DNA of 64,000 nucleotides from Bradyrhizobium barranii subsp. barranii (GTDB lineage Bacteria; Pseudomonadota; Alphaproteobacteria; Rhizobiales; Xanthobacteraceae): NCBI RefSeq assembly GCF_017565645.3, contig NZ_CP086136.1, positions 4,757,501-4,821,500 on the forward strand, given 5' to 3'. Shown here piece by piece: positions 26,945 to 34,326 of the stretch. A program made the position numbers and the translations under genes. Position 1 is the stretch's first letter; the number at the start of each line of letters is the position of its first letter. A model generated the notes under the pieces. That model was not told the origin of the DNA and ran no database searches. It saw only the letters and a list, made by a program, of their open reading frames with translations.

Positions 26945-27400
26945 ATGGGATGGACGTTCTACGATTCTGCCTCCGCTCCAGCAGTGTTCGATATCGTTTG
27001 GTGCAAATGGCCCTATTCGAAGGCCAAGCTCCAGCCGAGCGATGAGGCGCGTCCTGTCCTGGTGATCGACGTCAGGGACCAAGTCTACGACCCGACGGGG
27101 GAGACTTTCAAGGACATCACCGTCGCCTACGGCACTGGCGCCGAAAACATCGAAAAGCCCAACTGGCGCAGCGATCTCGTGATAGGCCCCTCCGAATACC
27201 GCGCGGCCGGCTTACACAAGCCCACGATCTTTCGGCTCGACTTGATGAACAGAAAGCGGCTGCCTTGGTGCGAAAAATACTTCGTGCCAAACGACTATGT
27301 CCGTGGGCAGAACATCATCTGCGGTACGCTTTCAGATGCTCAGAGGTCCGCCGCGCTCTCGTGCTTCGTCGCGCAAAACCTCAAATTCCCGCTTCCGTAA
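26945..27400 (+). CDS. PemK/MazF-like protein
   Basis: A 151-residue protein. The opening VFDIVWCKWPY, followed by ARPVLVIDVRDQVYD and VAYGTG, matches the beta-strand/loop order of PemK/MazF endoribonuclease-like proteins (G-D-V-W ... R-P-v-l-V). The second half (SDLVIGPSEYRAAGLHKPTI, then RLDLMNRKRLPW) fits the later strands. It could be a toxin of a type II system with the small upstream gene, or a phage accessory version without partner. A terminator follows within 45 bases. Confidence 0.6.
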   Translation: MGWTFYDSASAPAVFDIVWCKWPYSKAKLQPSDEARPVLVIDVRDQVYDPTGETFKDITVAYGTGAENIEKPNWRSDLVIGPSEYRAAGLHKPTIFRLDLMNRKRLPWCEKYFVPNDYVRGQNIICGTLSDAQRSAALSCFVAQNLKFPLP

Positions 27401-27442
27401 TTCGGTAGGTGCTCGTTCCTCAGCGAGAGTGAGATAGACAAT

Positions 27443-27476
27443 AAAAACCCCGGAGCAATCCGGGGTTTTGCTTTTT
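27443..27476. terminator. Bidirectional-looking Rho-independent terminator
   Basis: The hairpin AAAACCCCGGA / TCCGGGGTTTT, with a short GCAA loop, is flanked by A-runs on one side and TTTTGCTTTTT on the other. It separates the PemK-like gene from the hydrolase-like gene and could work on both strands. Confidence 0.85.
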
Positions 27477-27488
27477 GGAAGGTGACCT

Positions 27489-28679
27489 ATGATCAACTCG
27501 CCCGGCTCAGCCCTCCCGATCATCTGCGCAGCGCAATTCTCATTCGCGCCGCTGCCGACCGTCACGCAAATCATGGCGATGCTCGCCAACACAGGAGCGA
27601 CCGGCCTCCGGATTGATGTCCCATGGGCCGACACCGAGCTTGCGGTCGGGGTCTATGCGGTCTCGCCATATCTCGATGGGCTCATTGCGGCAGTGCGCGC
27701 GTCGGGCCGCTCGGCTGTGCTTGTGCTCGACTATGGCAATCGGCTTTACCCGGGGTCTGGCGACTGGAACCTGCCACCGCGCGATGCGGCTTCATGCGCG
27801 GGCTTCGCCAATTACGCAGCTTGGCTGGTCGGGCAGTACGCCGCGCCCGATGTCTGGTTCGAGATTTACAACGAGCCGAACAATCCGGCCTTCTGGGCGA
27901 ACGCGGTCAACCCGACGCAATACGCGGCGCTGCTCTCGGCGTGCATCTTGAAAATGCGGGCTGCGCCGAAGGGCGCGAGTGCGCAGATCATCAGCGCGGG
28001 GGTCGGCTCCGCGATGGCGCAGGACGATCAGAACCCCTTCATGAACACGGTGGCGGCGACGGTGGGCGCGACGACCATGGCGAAGCTGACCGCACAGGCT
28101 ATCCATCCTTACGACGCCAACAACCCGCCCGAAGCGCTCCTGTCGTTCATCGACCGCTATCGCGCGGCGGTGCCGTACAGCGGGCCGCTTGCGGTGACTG
28201 AGTGGGGTTACTGCAATCAATGGCTCGGCGCCGACGAGACGAAACGCGCGCTGTACGTGGCCCGCATGATCGGCTCTGCGGTCCTCGCGGGTGTGCCGCT
28301 GGTCACGATCTTTTCCCTGCACGATACCGGGACGGACGCGGCCAATCCGGACATGAGCTTTGGTCTTCATCGCTTTGACAATACGCCGAAGACGGCAGCG
28401 AAGGCGGTCAAGGCAATGGCGGATGCTCTGTCGGGCACAATCACCTATGACGCGGAGAAGGTTGGCACGATCTATCGGATCACGCTGCGCAAGGCGAACG
28501 GCGTGGTGACGAAGATCATCTGGAGCGACGCTCCGATCACGAGCATCGTAGAGCCGATGGGGTCACTGACTTTTGTCGATGACAGCAACGGGTATCATCC
28601 ATGGTTTCGGACTGTAGCCGGCGGGGTCATGATCACGGTCGGTCCGGCGATCGCGCCGCAGATCATCACTGGCACATAG
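27489..28679 (+). CDS. Glycoside-hydrolase-like protein (clan GH-A type), phage-associated
   Basis: A 396-residue TIM-barrel-like protein without a signal peptide. Clan GH-A acid/base and nucleophile candidates are Glu 129 in EIYNEPNN and Glu 238 in LAVTEWGYC. Other fitting motifs are LRIDVPWADTE (about 40-50) and the HPYD section near 206-209. A small C-terminal beta domain follows residue 310. It is preceded by GGAAGGTGACC. As a cytoplasmic-type protein between phage genes, it may be a virion-associated depolymerase or a moron gene; the sugar substrate is unknown. Confidence 0.68.
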   Translation: MINSPGSALPIICAAQFSFAPLPTVTQIMAMLANTGATGLRIDVPWADTELAVGVYAVSPYLDGLIAAVRASGRSAVLVLDYGNRLYPGSGDWNLPPRDAASCAGFANYAAWLVGQYAAPDVWFEIYNEPNNPAFWANAVNPTQYAALLSACILKMRAAPKGASAQIISAGVGSAMAQDDQNPFMNTVAATVGATTMAKLTAQAIHPYDANNPPEALLSFIDRYRAAVPYSGPLAVTEWGYCNQWLGADETKRALYVARMIGSAVLAGVPLVTIFSLHDTGTDAANPDMSFGLHRFDNTPKTAAKAVKAMADALSGTITYDAEKVGTIYRITLRKANGVVTKIIWSDAPITSIVEPMGSLTFVDDSNGYHPWFRTVAGGVMITVGPAIAPQIITGT

Positions 28680-28687
28680 GGGCTCAC

Positions 28688-28981
28688 TCAGGGAGAGCGC
28701 GGATGTGCCCGGGCGAATTCGCGGTCATAGGCCTCTGAGCACCGCTTCTGATCGGCGTCCAGACTTGCTTCCAGTTCGCGCAACGGTGCGGTGATTGCAT
28801 CCCGTTCGGCAATCTTTCGCACGTGGCGAGGGTGGAAATTGCCCGTGTACTGGCTATGGAAGCGCTGGCGCATTGATCGAACTGCCAACAGCGCGTGAAT
28901 GTATCCATCACGTGCGCCGAGGAGTCGGCTTAGAGCCTCATCCGTCCAGATTGGCAGATCCTCAGCTTTCTTTACCGCCAT
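28688..28981 (-). CDS. Small hypothetical protein of the leftward phage block
   Basis: A 97-residue charged, mostly helical protein (MAVKKAEDLPIWTDEALSRL at its start). No family is recognised. Its ATG lies inside the last bases of the upstream gene (10-base overlap), so it belongs to the same leftward transcript. The stop is nine bases from the hydrolase-like gene on the other strand. Confidence 0.6.
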   Translation of the reverse strand: MAVKKAEDLPIWTDEALSRLLGARDGYIHALLAVRSMRQRFHSQYTGNFHPRHVRKIAERDAITAPLRELEASLDADQKRCSEAYDREFARAHPRSP

Positions 28982-29193
28982 CCTCGTCTCCGCTTCGTGC
29001 TGCGCTCAGTATCGATCAGGACGCCTTGAGGCTTCGGCCCAAGGCCGTCTTGCCACAGCGCCACTTCCGTCTCCAGTGCGGCCATGCGCTCGAACAAGGC
29101 CCGTTTCTCCGGTGAGAGCCCCTTGACGAACCCCGCGCGGTCCTCTTCCTCTGGACTCAAGCCCAAGAACGCCGCCATCTCCTCGTCGGTCAC
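28972..29193 (-). CDS. Small hypothetical protein of the leftward phage block
   Basis: A 73-residue protein from a GTG at 29193 that overlaps the upstream stop as GTGA. The sequence TDEEMAAFLGLSPEEEDRAG, followed by SPEKRALFERMAALETEVAL, predicts helices. No domain is recognised. The longer frame to 29280 runs antisense to Cys-rich coding sequence in the neighbour and is not used. Confidence 0.55.
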   Translation of the reverse strand: MTDEEMAAFLGLSPEEEDRAGFVKGLSPEKRALFERMAALETEVALWQDGLGPKPQGVLIDTERSTKRRRGWR

Positions 29194-29396
29194 TTCAGCG
29201 CTCCTTGCCCAGGATCGTAAGGGCAGCCAGGGAGCGGTCCGCCCGGAAGACCGGAGCAGTCCCATCCGCCGCACGGGCAATTGTAAGCGCGGTCGCGAAG
29301 CTCCTTGTCTCTCGCCTCTTCAATTTCGCGTTCCTGCTCCGGCGTGATGTCGTGATAGCCGGAATCAATTAGGTGGTCGCCATAGGTTATGCCCAT
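29190..29396 (-). CDS. Small Cys-containing protein of the leftward phage block
   Basis: A 68-residue protein from the ATG at 29396 (MGITYGDHLIDSGYHDITPE). A C-terminal section with CPCGGWDCSGLPGGPLPGCP holds four cysteines and could bind a metal. The upstream gene stops at 29398, so the two are adjacent. The function is unknown. Confidence 0.58.
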   Translation of the reverse strand: MGITYGDHLIDSGYHDITPEQEREIEEARDKELRDRAYNCPCGGWDCSGLPGGPLPGCPYDPGQGALK

Positions 29397-29397
29397 G

Positions 29398-29586
29398 CTA
29401 TTTCTCGCTCCCGTTAAAGCCAGTCTCCTGCTCCAGAACGGAAAGGAGAATTTCTCCAATCCAAAACCCGTCGCCCTTCGTGTTTTCTACAATCGAATCC
29501 CATAACTTTTGGAGTTGGTTGGTCGGATTAACGGGAGGTGCCGGGTGGTCGGTCGGAAGCGGCTCAATGTGCGGTCTTGCTCTCAT
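29398..29586 (-). CDS. Small hypothetical protein of the leftward phage block
   Basis: A 62-residue protein (MRARPHIEPLPTDHPAPPVN, then a helical NQLQKLWDSIVENTKGDGFW). Nothing is recognised. It starts at an ATG preceded by CCGAGGAACCC and stops one base before the next gene of the block. Confidence 0.5.
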   Translation of the reverse strand: MRARPHIEPLPTDHPAPPVNPTNQLQKLWDSIVENTKGDGFWIGEILLSVLEQETGFNGSEK

Positions 29587-29604
29587 GGGTTCCTCGGTGT
29601 TCGG

Positions 29605-29736
29605 TCACAAATGTGGATGAGGCCAGCCGGCCGCCATACGGCGACCTTTCGCGGCGCGTCCGCGTTCCTCATATCCCCGGCCGTTGACGCGCGTTACCTT
29701 TACGCAGGGGCGCTCCGGGTGCTGGTAATTGGTCAA
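29605..29736 (-). CDS. Short basic protein, too small for standard gene calling
   Basis: A 43-residue frame opens at a TTG that overlaps the preceding stop (TTGA) and is preceded by AAGGAACGG at good spacing. It begins (M)TNYQHPERPCVKVTRVNG and continues RGYEERGRAAKGRRMAAGWP, ending HPHL. Basic, one cysteine. An alternative 29-residue frame on the same strand (29583-29672, from MRNADAPRK) overlaps it and has a weaker start. Overlap with the upstream stop and the ribosome binding site favour this one. Confidence 0.45.
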   Translation of the reverse strand: MTNYQHPERPCVKVTRVNGRGYEERGRAAKGRRMAAGWPHPHL

Positions 29737-30008
29737 AGATTCCGTTCCTTGTTGACCTGATCTAGTACCTGATCGATATGGCCCGCCAATAGCTTCGTAA
29801 GAGGGCGACCGCGGAAGACTTGGTGGGGCGCGTGCATCCAGTTACGTTCGGCCTCAGCGTCTTCGTTGAAAAGGGCACCAAGCCCAATGCTTATGGCAAG
29901 TAGCTTCCCGACCTGGTCACGATCCATGGCGGGGTAGGCGCTCGCACCCCAGCGCTGGAAAAGCTTTCTCGCTATCTCGTTCCAGAGGGTCATCTGTTCA
30001 GCACTCAT
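29733..30008 (-). CDS. Hypothetical protein with weak MbcA/ParS (DUF2384)-like C-terminus
   Basis: A 91-residue protein. The last third, NWMHAPHQVFRGRPLTKLLA (about 56-75) plus GHIDQVLDQVN, resembles the toxin-binding C-terminal helix pair of MbcA/ParS/Xre antitoxins (W-L...N-...-G-x-x-P-...L). The N-terminal helices (WNEIARKLFQRWGASAYPAM) are of a size that fits a short HTH-like domain. No RES-domain toxin gene is adjacent, so this may be a phage regulator rather than an antitoxin. Low-to-moderate certainty. Confidence 0.5.
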   Translation of the reverse strand: MSAEQMTLWNEIARKLFQRWGASAYPAMDRDQVGKLLAISIGLGALFNEDAEAERNWMHAPHQVFRGRPLTKLLAGHIDQVLDQVNKERNL

Positions 30009-30011
30009 CGG

Positions 30012-30179
30012 TCAGGACAGGTGGACAGTCGGGGCGCGGGTCACCAAAGGGTCTCGGTTGCGCCGCCACTCGACTGTCGTAATTTCGTCTATGCAGCCCA
30101 GCGGCGGTATCCGCACGACTGGAAACCAACGGCAAAGCCCGTACCGCTTCGCCATTTCGATGGCTTCTTGATCGCTCAT
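30012..30179 (-). CDS. Small hypothetical protein of the leftward phage block
   Basis: A 55-residue protein from the ATG at 30179 (MSDQEAIEMAKRYGLCRWFP). The ATG overlaps the upstream stop (ATGA), which decides the start over the longer frame to 30230. The C-terminal half contains ITTVEWRRNRDP. Not recognised. Confidence 0.55.
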   Translation of the reverse strand: MSDQEAIEMAKRYGLCRWFPVVRIPPLGCIDEITTVEWRRNRDPLVTRAPTVHLS

Positions 30180-30391
30180 CCGCGCGTTCCATTCGAGACC
30201 GTTGGGACGTCGCGCCAATCCTGGCGGCACTCGACGATCTTCCCATCCTCGTACTCGACCACTTCAAACCGTTGCTGAAGGATCTGGAGCGGGCCTACCT
30301 CGTCGGGCTTAGCCTGCCTGAACCGCACCTCGCCGGCACAGGTGACGAGTTCATATTTCTGGGCGACGTTCGCAAAAGTTAGCTCGCCCAT
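30176..30391 (-). CDS. Small hypothetical protein of the leftward phage block
   Basis: A 71-residue protein (MGELTFANVAQKYELVTCAG, then EVVEYEDGKIVECRQDWRD), probably a small beta-rich fold. It is coupled to the downstream gene by an ATGA overlap. No match recognised. Confidence 0.58.
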   Translation of the reverse strand: MGELTFANVAQKYELVTCAGEVRFRQAKPDEVGPLQILQQRFEVVEYEDGKIVECRQDWRDVPTVSNGTRG

Positions 30392-30400
30392 GGTCGTTCC

Positions 30401-30514
30401 CTACTGAAGAGTTCTGTTGGACACTTCCAGCTTCCACTTCAGGTACAGCCACCAAACGGCCATTCCATTGTCGAGCCGATAGAGTTGCCGCGCTATTTTC
30501 TGCTTCATGCTCAT
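30401..30514 (-). CDS. Micro-protein of the leftward phage block
   Basis: A 37-residue frame (MSMKQKIARQLYRLDNGMAV, then WWLYLKWKLEVSNR) with a Trp-rich amphipathic or membrane-associating segment. It ends nine bases before the next gene start and begins 16 bases after the upstream stop. It is too short for usual gene callers; a second ATG at 30508 is also possible. Confidence 0.5.
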   Translation of the reverse strand: MSMKQKIARQLYRLDNGMAVWWLYLKWKLEVSNRTLQ

Positions 30515-30530
30515 TTGCCTTGCCTCTGCG

Positions 30531-30716
30531 CTAGCGTGTGCTGGCGACGATCTCGCCAGTCACTTTGTCGATCAGAACGAGTTGAACCAAGGACTGCGGC
30601 TTCGGACCATTGCGCCGCGCCTGACAGACGCCGCGGACGGGGTCCTTACCTTCCTTCGTTGCGCCGCAGACGCAGGGCGTGTCCTCGTCAACGGCTTCGC
30701 AATATTCCGGTCTCAT
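30531..30716 (-). CDS. Small Cys-containing hypothetical protein
   Basis: A 61-residue protein from the ATG at 30716 (MRPEYCEAVDEDTPCVCGAT). Three cysteines in the first third could form a metal-binding knuckle. It ends QLVLIDKVTGEIVASTR. The frame runs on to 30824 without better start signals. It is part of the leftward block. Confidence 0.52.
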   Translation of the reverse strand: MRPEYCEAVDEDTPCVCGATKEGKDPVRGVCQARRNGPKPQSLVQLVLIDKVTGEIVASTR

Positions 30717-30739
30717 GTTTGTTGGCCCCTGCTGAGCGG

Positions 30740-30946
30740 TTATGCGGGTACGCGTTCTGGTGTGCATCGGACCCACTTCCTCGGGTCGGCGTCTTTGGTC
30801 AGCTGCTTCGCGCAATGACCGCACAGCTCATACTGGCCGCCTGACCCCGGACTAGTCCCGGTGAATTCCACGCGAACCGTGACCTTCTTGATTAGGTCGT
30901 TAGCCACCTGCTCATCGCAGCCATCGCAGTAATACTTGATTGCCAT
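30740..30946 (-). CDS. Small zinc-ribbon-like protein
   Basis: A 68-residue protein from the ATG at 30946 with two Cys pairs, CDGCDEQ (about 7-13) and CGHCAKQ (about 42-48). This is the layout of a small zinc ribbon common in phage early genes. It is the most upstream gene of the leftward block, so the promoter should lie within about 30950-31100. A start at 30958 is also possible. Confidence 0.58.
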   Translation of the reverse strand: MAIKYYCDGCDEQVANDLIKKVTVRVEFTGTSPGSGGQYELCGHCAKQLTKDADPRKWVRCTPERVPA

Positions 30947-31361
30947 CGGCATCTCCATGCAGCTACACGCTGCTGTTTGCGGTGGAGATGACTGACCCTG
31001 ATCAATGATTTCAACGACTTAATTCTGTATCCGCAAAACCGCCAGCTCGCGCTCCGCCTGCGCGTCTTCCTCGACTGGATATCAGGCATCTTTGCCGAGG
31101 CGAAGCTGTAGCGCTTCGCAGCCCGACAGGCAAAATGCCCGAACAGTCGGTCAATCCGCTCTACCGGAATTCGGAAACGGCGTCGTTGCGAGCGCGGCGG
31201 AGCAATCCAAAAATATCCGCGGAAAGATTCTGGATTGCTTCGCCGCGATCGTATTGACGATGTTGGAACAATCGCCCGCCTCTTTGTGAGTTGTGCCTGC
31301 GCCACGAGCCGCTACCATGTGACCGCTCCCGACCACGGGACGCACAGCGAGCGGAGGCGAC
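30947..31361. other. Intergenic region at the phage/core junction
   Basis: These 415 bases contain the presumed leftward promoter of the phage-type block and a degenerate copy of a dispersed rhizobial inverted repeat (31181-31250). They also contain the upstream region of the acetolactate-synthase-like gene. No coding sequence is supported here, and no tRNA gene is visible as an integration target. Confidence 0.45.
31181..31250. repeat. Dispersed rhizobial inverted repeat, degenerate copy
   Basis: The pattern GTTGCGAGCG...GCGGAGCAATCC...TCCGCGGA...GGATTGCTTCGCCGCG resembles the better-preserved copy at 33051-33134. The two halves AGCAATCCA and TGGATTGCT can pair. The family is common in Bradyrhizobium intergenic DNA; the function is unknown. 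Confidence 0.7.
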
Positions 31362-33026
31362 ATGAGCGGGCAGGAACGCAAGGCAAAAGGATCGGACCTG
31401 TTTGTGGCGGCGCTGGAGAACGAGGGCGTCGATCGCATCTTCGGTATCCCCGGAGAGGAAAATCTCGACCTTGTCGAATCGCTGCGCACCTCCAAAATCG
31501 AGCTGGTCCTGACCCGTCACGAGCAGGCCGCGGCCTTCATGGCCGCCACGCACGGTCGGCTGACCGGCAAGCCGGGAGTGTGTCTCTCGACGCTCGGCCC
31601 GGGCGCGCTCAACCTGTCCACGGGCGCCGCCTATGCCCATCTCGGCGCGATGCCGATGATCTTGATCACCGGCCAGAAGCCGATCATGAGCAGCCGGCAG
31701 GCGCGCTTCCAGATCGTGGACGTGGTTGCGACCATGAAGCCGCTGACCAAGCTCTCTCGGCAGATCATCAGCGCCTCCAGCATTCCGACCGTGGTGCGCG
31801 ATGCCTTTCGCGTGGCGATGGAGGAACGGCCGGGGCCGGTGCATCTCGAGCTGCCCGAGGACATCGCGGGCGACGAAGTGCCGGCCGTCCCCGTGATCCC
31901 GGTCCATCCGATCGAAATTCCGGTCGCCCATCGCGCCGCCCTCGACCGCGCCGCCGAGATGATCCTGGCCGCAAGACGTCCATTGGTGATGATGGGAGCT
32001 GCGACCAGCCGGCCGCGCTCGACCCACGGCATCGCCAGCTTCGTGCGGCGAACCGGCATTCCGTTTTTCACGACACAGATGGGGAAGGGCACGGTGCCCG
32101 GCGGCACCAATCTCTACATGGGCACGGCAGCGCTATCCGAGCGCGACTATGTCCATGACGCGATCGACGCAGCCGATCTGATCGTGGCGATCGGCCATGA
32201 CCCGATCGAGAAGCCGCCCTTCATCATGGGGCCGTCGGGACCGAAGGTCATTCACGTCAGCTACACGCCGGCGAGCGTCGAGCTGGTCTATTTCCCCGAT
32301 GCCGAGGTCGTCGGCGACGTCGGTCCGAGCCTGGAGCTGCTCGCCGACCGGCTCGAAGGCAAGCTGCCGCAGGCGGCGGCGCTGTTGCCGTTGCGCGAGG
32401 AGATCCTCACGCACATCGCAGACCGCGCCACCGAGGCGCGCTGGCCGCCGACACCGCAGCGCATCGTGCACGACATTCGCCAGATGATCCCGGAGAATGG
32501 CATCGTCGCGCTCGACAACGGCATGTACAAGATCTGGTTCGCGCGCAACTACCGAACCCGCGTCGCCAACACGCTGCTGCTCGACAATGCGCTGGCGACG
32601 ATGGGCGCCGGCCTGCCGTCGGCCATGATGGCCGCGATGCTTTATCCCGATCGCCGCGTGCTCGCGGTGGCCGGCGACGGCGGTTTCATGATGAACAGCC
32701 AGGAGATGGAGACCGCCGTCCGCCTCAAGCTCAATTTGGTCGTGCTGGTGCTCGAGGACAACGCCTACGGCATGATCCGCTGGAAGCAGGCCGTCGATCA
32801 CTTCGCCGATTACGGCATGACCTTTGGCAATCCCGATTTTGTCCTTTACGCGAAGGCCTACGGCGCCAAGGGACATCGCATCGAGAGCATCGACAGCTTC
32901 GGCCCGACGCTCGATGCGGCCTTCAAGGAGGGCGGCGTGCATCTGGTTGTAATCCCGATCGACTATTCGGAGAACGTGCGCGTGCTGGTCGACGAGCTGC
33001 GGGCGCACGAGAAGTCGAAGGCGTGA
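31362..33026 (+). CDS. Acetolactate synthase large-subunit-like ThDP enzyme
   Basis: A 554-residue thiamine-diphosphate-dependent enzyme. The catalytic glutamate lies in LTRHEQAAAFM (about 54), the PYR-domain motif in LSTLGPGALN, and the ThDP motif GDGGFMMNSQEMETAVRL with NAYG near 434-465. No regulatory (IlvN-type) subunit gene follows, so a catabolic or specialised role is as likely as branched-chain amino acid synthesis. A stand-alone ALS-like gene at this spot is common in Bradyrhizobium. The ATG at 31362 follows GGAGGCGAC. Confidence 0.88.
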   Translation: MSGQERKAKGSDLFVAALENEGVDRIFGIPGEENLDLVESLRTSKIELVLTRHEQAAAFMAATHGRLTGKPGVCLSTLGPGALNLSTGAAYAHLGAMPMILITGQKPIMSSRQARFQIVDVVATMKPLTKLSRQIISASSIPTVVRDAFRVAMEERPGPVHLELPEDIAGDEVPAVPVIPVHPIEIPVAHRAALDRAAEMILAARRPLVMMGAATSRPRSTHGIASFVRRTGIPFFTTQMGKGTVPGGTNLYMGTAALSERDYVHDAIDAADLIVAIGHDPIEKPPFIMGPSGPKVIHVSYTPASVELVYFPDAEVVGDVGPSLELLADRLEGKLPQAAALLPLREEILTHIADRATEARWPPTPQRIVHDIRQMIPENGIVALDNGMYKIWFARNYRTRVANTLLLDNALATMGAGLPSAMMAAMLYPDRRVLAVAGDGGFMMNSQEMETAVRLKLNLVVLVLEDNAYGMIRWKQAVDHFADYGMTFGNPDFVLYAKAYGAKGHRIESIDSFGPTLDAAFKEGGVHLVVIPIDYSENVRVLVDELRAHEKSKA

Positions 33027-33050
33027 TGTGGTCGATGCTCTCGCCACATC

Positions 33051-33134
33051 GTCATTGCGAGCGCAGCGAAGCAATCCAGAATCTTTCCGCGGAGGCAGTC
33101 TGGATTGCTTCGTCGCTTTGCTCCTCGCAATGAC
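33051..33134. repeat. Dispersed rhizobial inverted repeat, full copy
   Basis: The outer arms GTCATTGCGAG and CTCGCAATGAC (11 bases) pair perfectly. The inner part holds GAAGCAATCCAGA and TCTGGATTGCTTC around CCGCGGAGG. It sits 25 bases after the acetolactate-synthase-like gene and may stabilise the 3' end or end transcription. A degenerate copy is at 31181-31250. Confidence 0.85.
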
Positions 33135-33206
33135 GGAGTATGCTGATCAGCCAAAATCCGATAACAACCTGCATCAACGTAGCTCAACCAACCACAGGAA
33201 TAAGAC

Positions 33207-33554
33207 ATGACTCGCGTTCGCTGTATCACCGAGATGGGCATGGGCGTTGACGTCCACGGCAGGGACGCCACCAAGGCGGCGAAGCGTGCGGTGTCGGATG
33301 CCATCAGGCATTCGAGCCTTGGTTTCTTCCGGATGATCGGGAAGACCGCGAACGATATGTTCGTCGATGTCACGATTGCGGTGCCCAATCCTGAAGCGGT
33401 GGACAAGGACGCCGTTGCGAAAGAGCTGCCTTACGGCACGGTGACCGTAACTGCGGTCAAGGGCGGGCTAGAGATTCCCTCGGCCACGGAAGTGGCCAAC
33501 GATCCCATCCTGATCGCCAATGCGGCGGTGATCGTCAGCTTCGACAAGGACTAG
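33207..33554 (+). CDS. Lin0512 family protein
   Basis: A 115-residue protein with the family features RCITEMGMGVDVHGRDATKA (about 4-23) and VDVTIAVPNPE (about 53-63). Members resemble the ring-opening amidohydrolase/cyanuric-acid-hydrolase-like small beta/alpha fold; no activity is known. It is followed after four bases by an acetyltransferase gene, suggesting an operon. Confidence 0.85.
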   Translation: MTRVRCITEMGMGVDVHGRDATKAAKRAVSDAIRHSSLGFFRMIGKTANDMFVDVTIAVPNPEAVDKDAVAKELPYGTVTVTAVKGGLEIPSATEVANDPILIANAAVIVSFDKD

Positions 33555-33558
33555 GCCG

Positions 33559-34251
33559 GTGTCCGACAGCGATGAGCGGCTACTGGATCGTCCGATCTGG
33601 AGCGCGCTGACGACGAGCCAGAAGCATCTGGCGGAGGGCGGCCCGCGCGCGCGGCGCTATCCCGTGGACATGACACCGTTTGCCGACATGGTCGACATGT
33701 CCGAGGCAAGCTTCGCCGCGCTCGGTGATCTCCTGGCGGGCTCGCAGGTCGCCGCGCTGTTCACGCCGGAGCCGGTCGACGTTCCCGCCAATTTCAAGGT
33801 CGTTCTGGCCGAGACCGGCGAGCAGATGATCGGCTCGCCGGCCGACAGTCCGCTTCGCGATGCCGAGATCGTCAAATTGGGCGCGGCCGACGTCGCCGCC
33901 ATGATGGCGCTGACGGAGCTGACCAAGCCTGGTCCGTTCGCGTTGCGCACGCATGAGCTCGGCACCTTCCTTGGCATCCGCGTTGGTGGAGAATTGGTCG
34001 CGATGACGGGCGAGCGGATGAAGCCGGGCAAGTTCGTCGAGATGACGGCCGTCTGCGTGCATCCGGACTATCGTGGGCGCGGCTACGCGCAGGCGCTGCT
34101 CGCGGCGGTCGCGCGCCGGATCGAGGCGCGCGGCGAAATTCCGTTCCTGCACGTCTTTTCGAACAACGCGTCGGCGATCGCACTGTATCAGCGGCAGGGC
34201 ATGCGCATCCGCCGCCGCCTGTATGTGACGGTGCTGGCGAAGCAGGGATGA
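33559..34251 (+). CDS. GNAT-family N-acetyltransferase (FR47-like)
   Basis: A 230-residue protein with a C-terminal GNAT domain. The acetyl-CoA loop HPDYRGRGYAQALLA lies at about 174-188, and NNASAIALYQRQGMRIRRRL at about 205-224. The N-terminal part is family-specific and might bind substrate. A GTG start lies four bases after the Lin0512 stop. The acceptor is unknown. Confidence 0.88.
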   Translation: MSDSDERLLDRPIWSALTTSQKHLAEGGPRARRYPVDMTPFADMVDMSEASFAALGDLLAGSQVAALFTPEPVDVPANFKVVLAETGEQMIGSPADSPLRDAEIVKLGAADVAAMMALTELTKPGPFALRTHELGTFLGIRVGGELVAMTGERMKPGKFVEMTAVCVHPDYRGRGYAQALLAAVARRIEARGEIPFLHVFSNNASAIALYQRQGMRIRRRLYVTVLAKQG

Positions 34252-34326
34252 GCTGCGCGGTCCGGACGGGCTTTATATCCCACGAATTCGCGCTATATCC
34301 GTCCCAACCATAATTTGGGGAAACAC

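Larger units (their letters stand above)
21052..30946. mobile_element. Prophage remnant
   Basis: The region holds small membrane proteins of lysis-module type, a tail-spike-like beta-helix protein, a glycoside-hydrolase-like protein, a toxin-like gene, and a leftward block of at least ten tiny overlapping genes typical of phage early regions. No integrase, terminase, portal, capsid or tail-tube gene is seen, so it cannot be an intact phage. Edges are placed at the first and last phage-like genes; no attachment repeats were found. Confidence 0.6.

Noticed and set aside
29583..29672. A 29-codon minus-strand frame overlapping the next gene start as ATGA.
   Set aside because: It overlaps the 43-codon frame at 29605-29736, which has the better ribosome binding site and overlap with the upstream stop.
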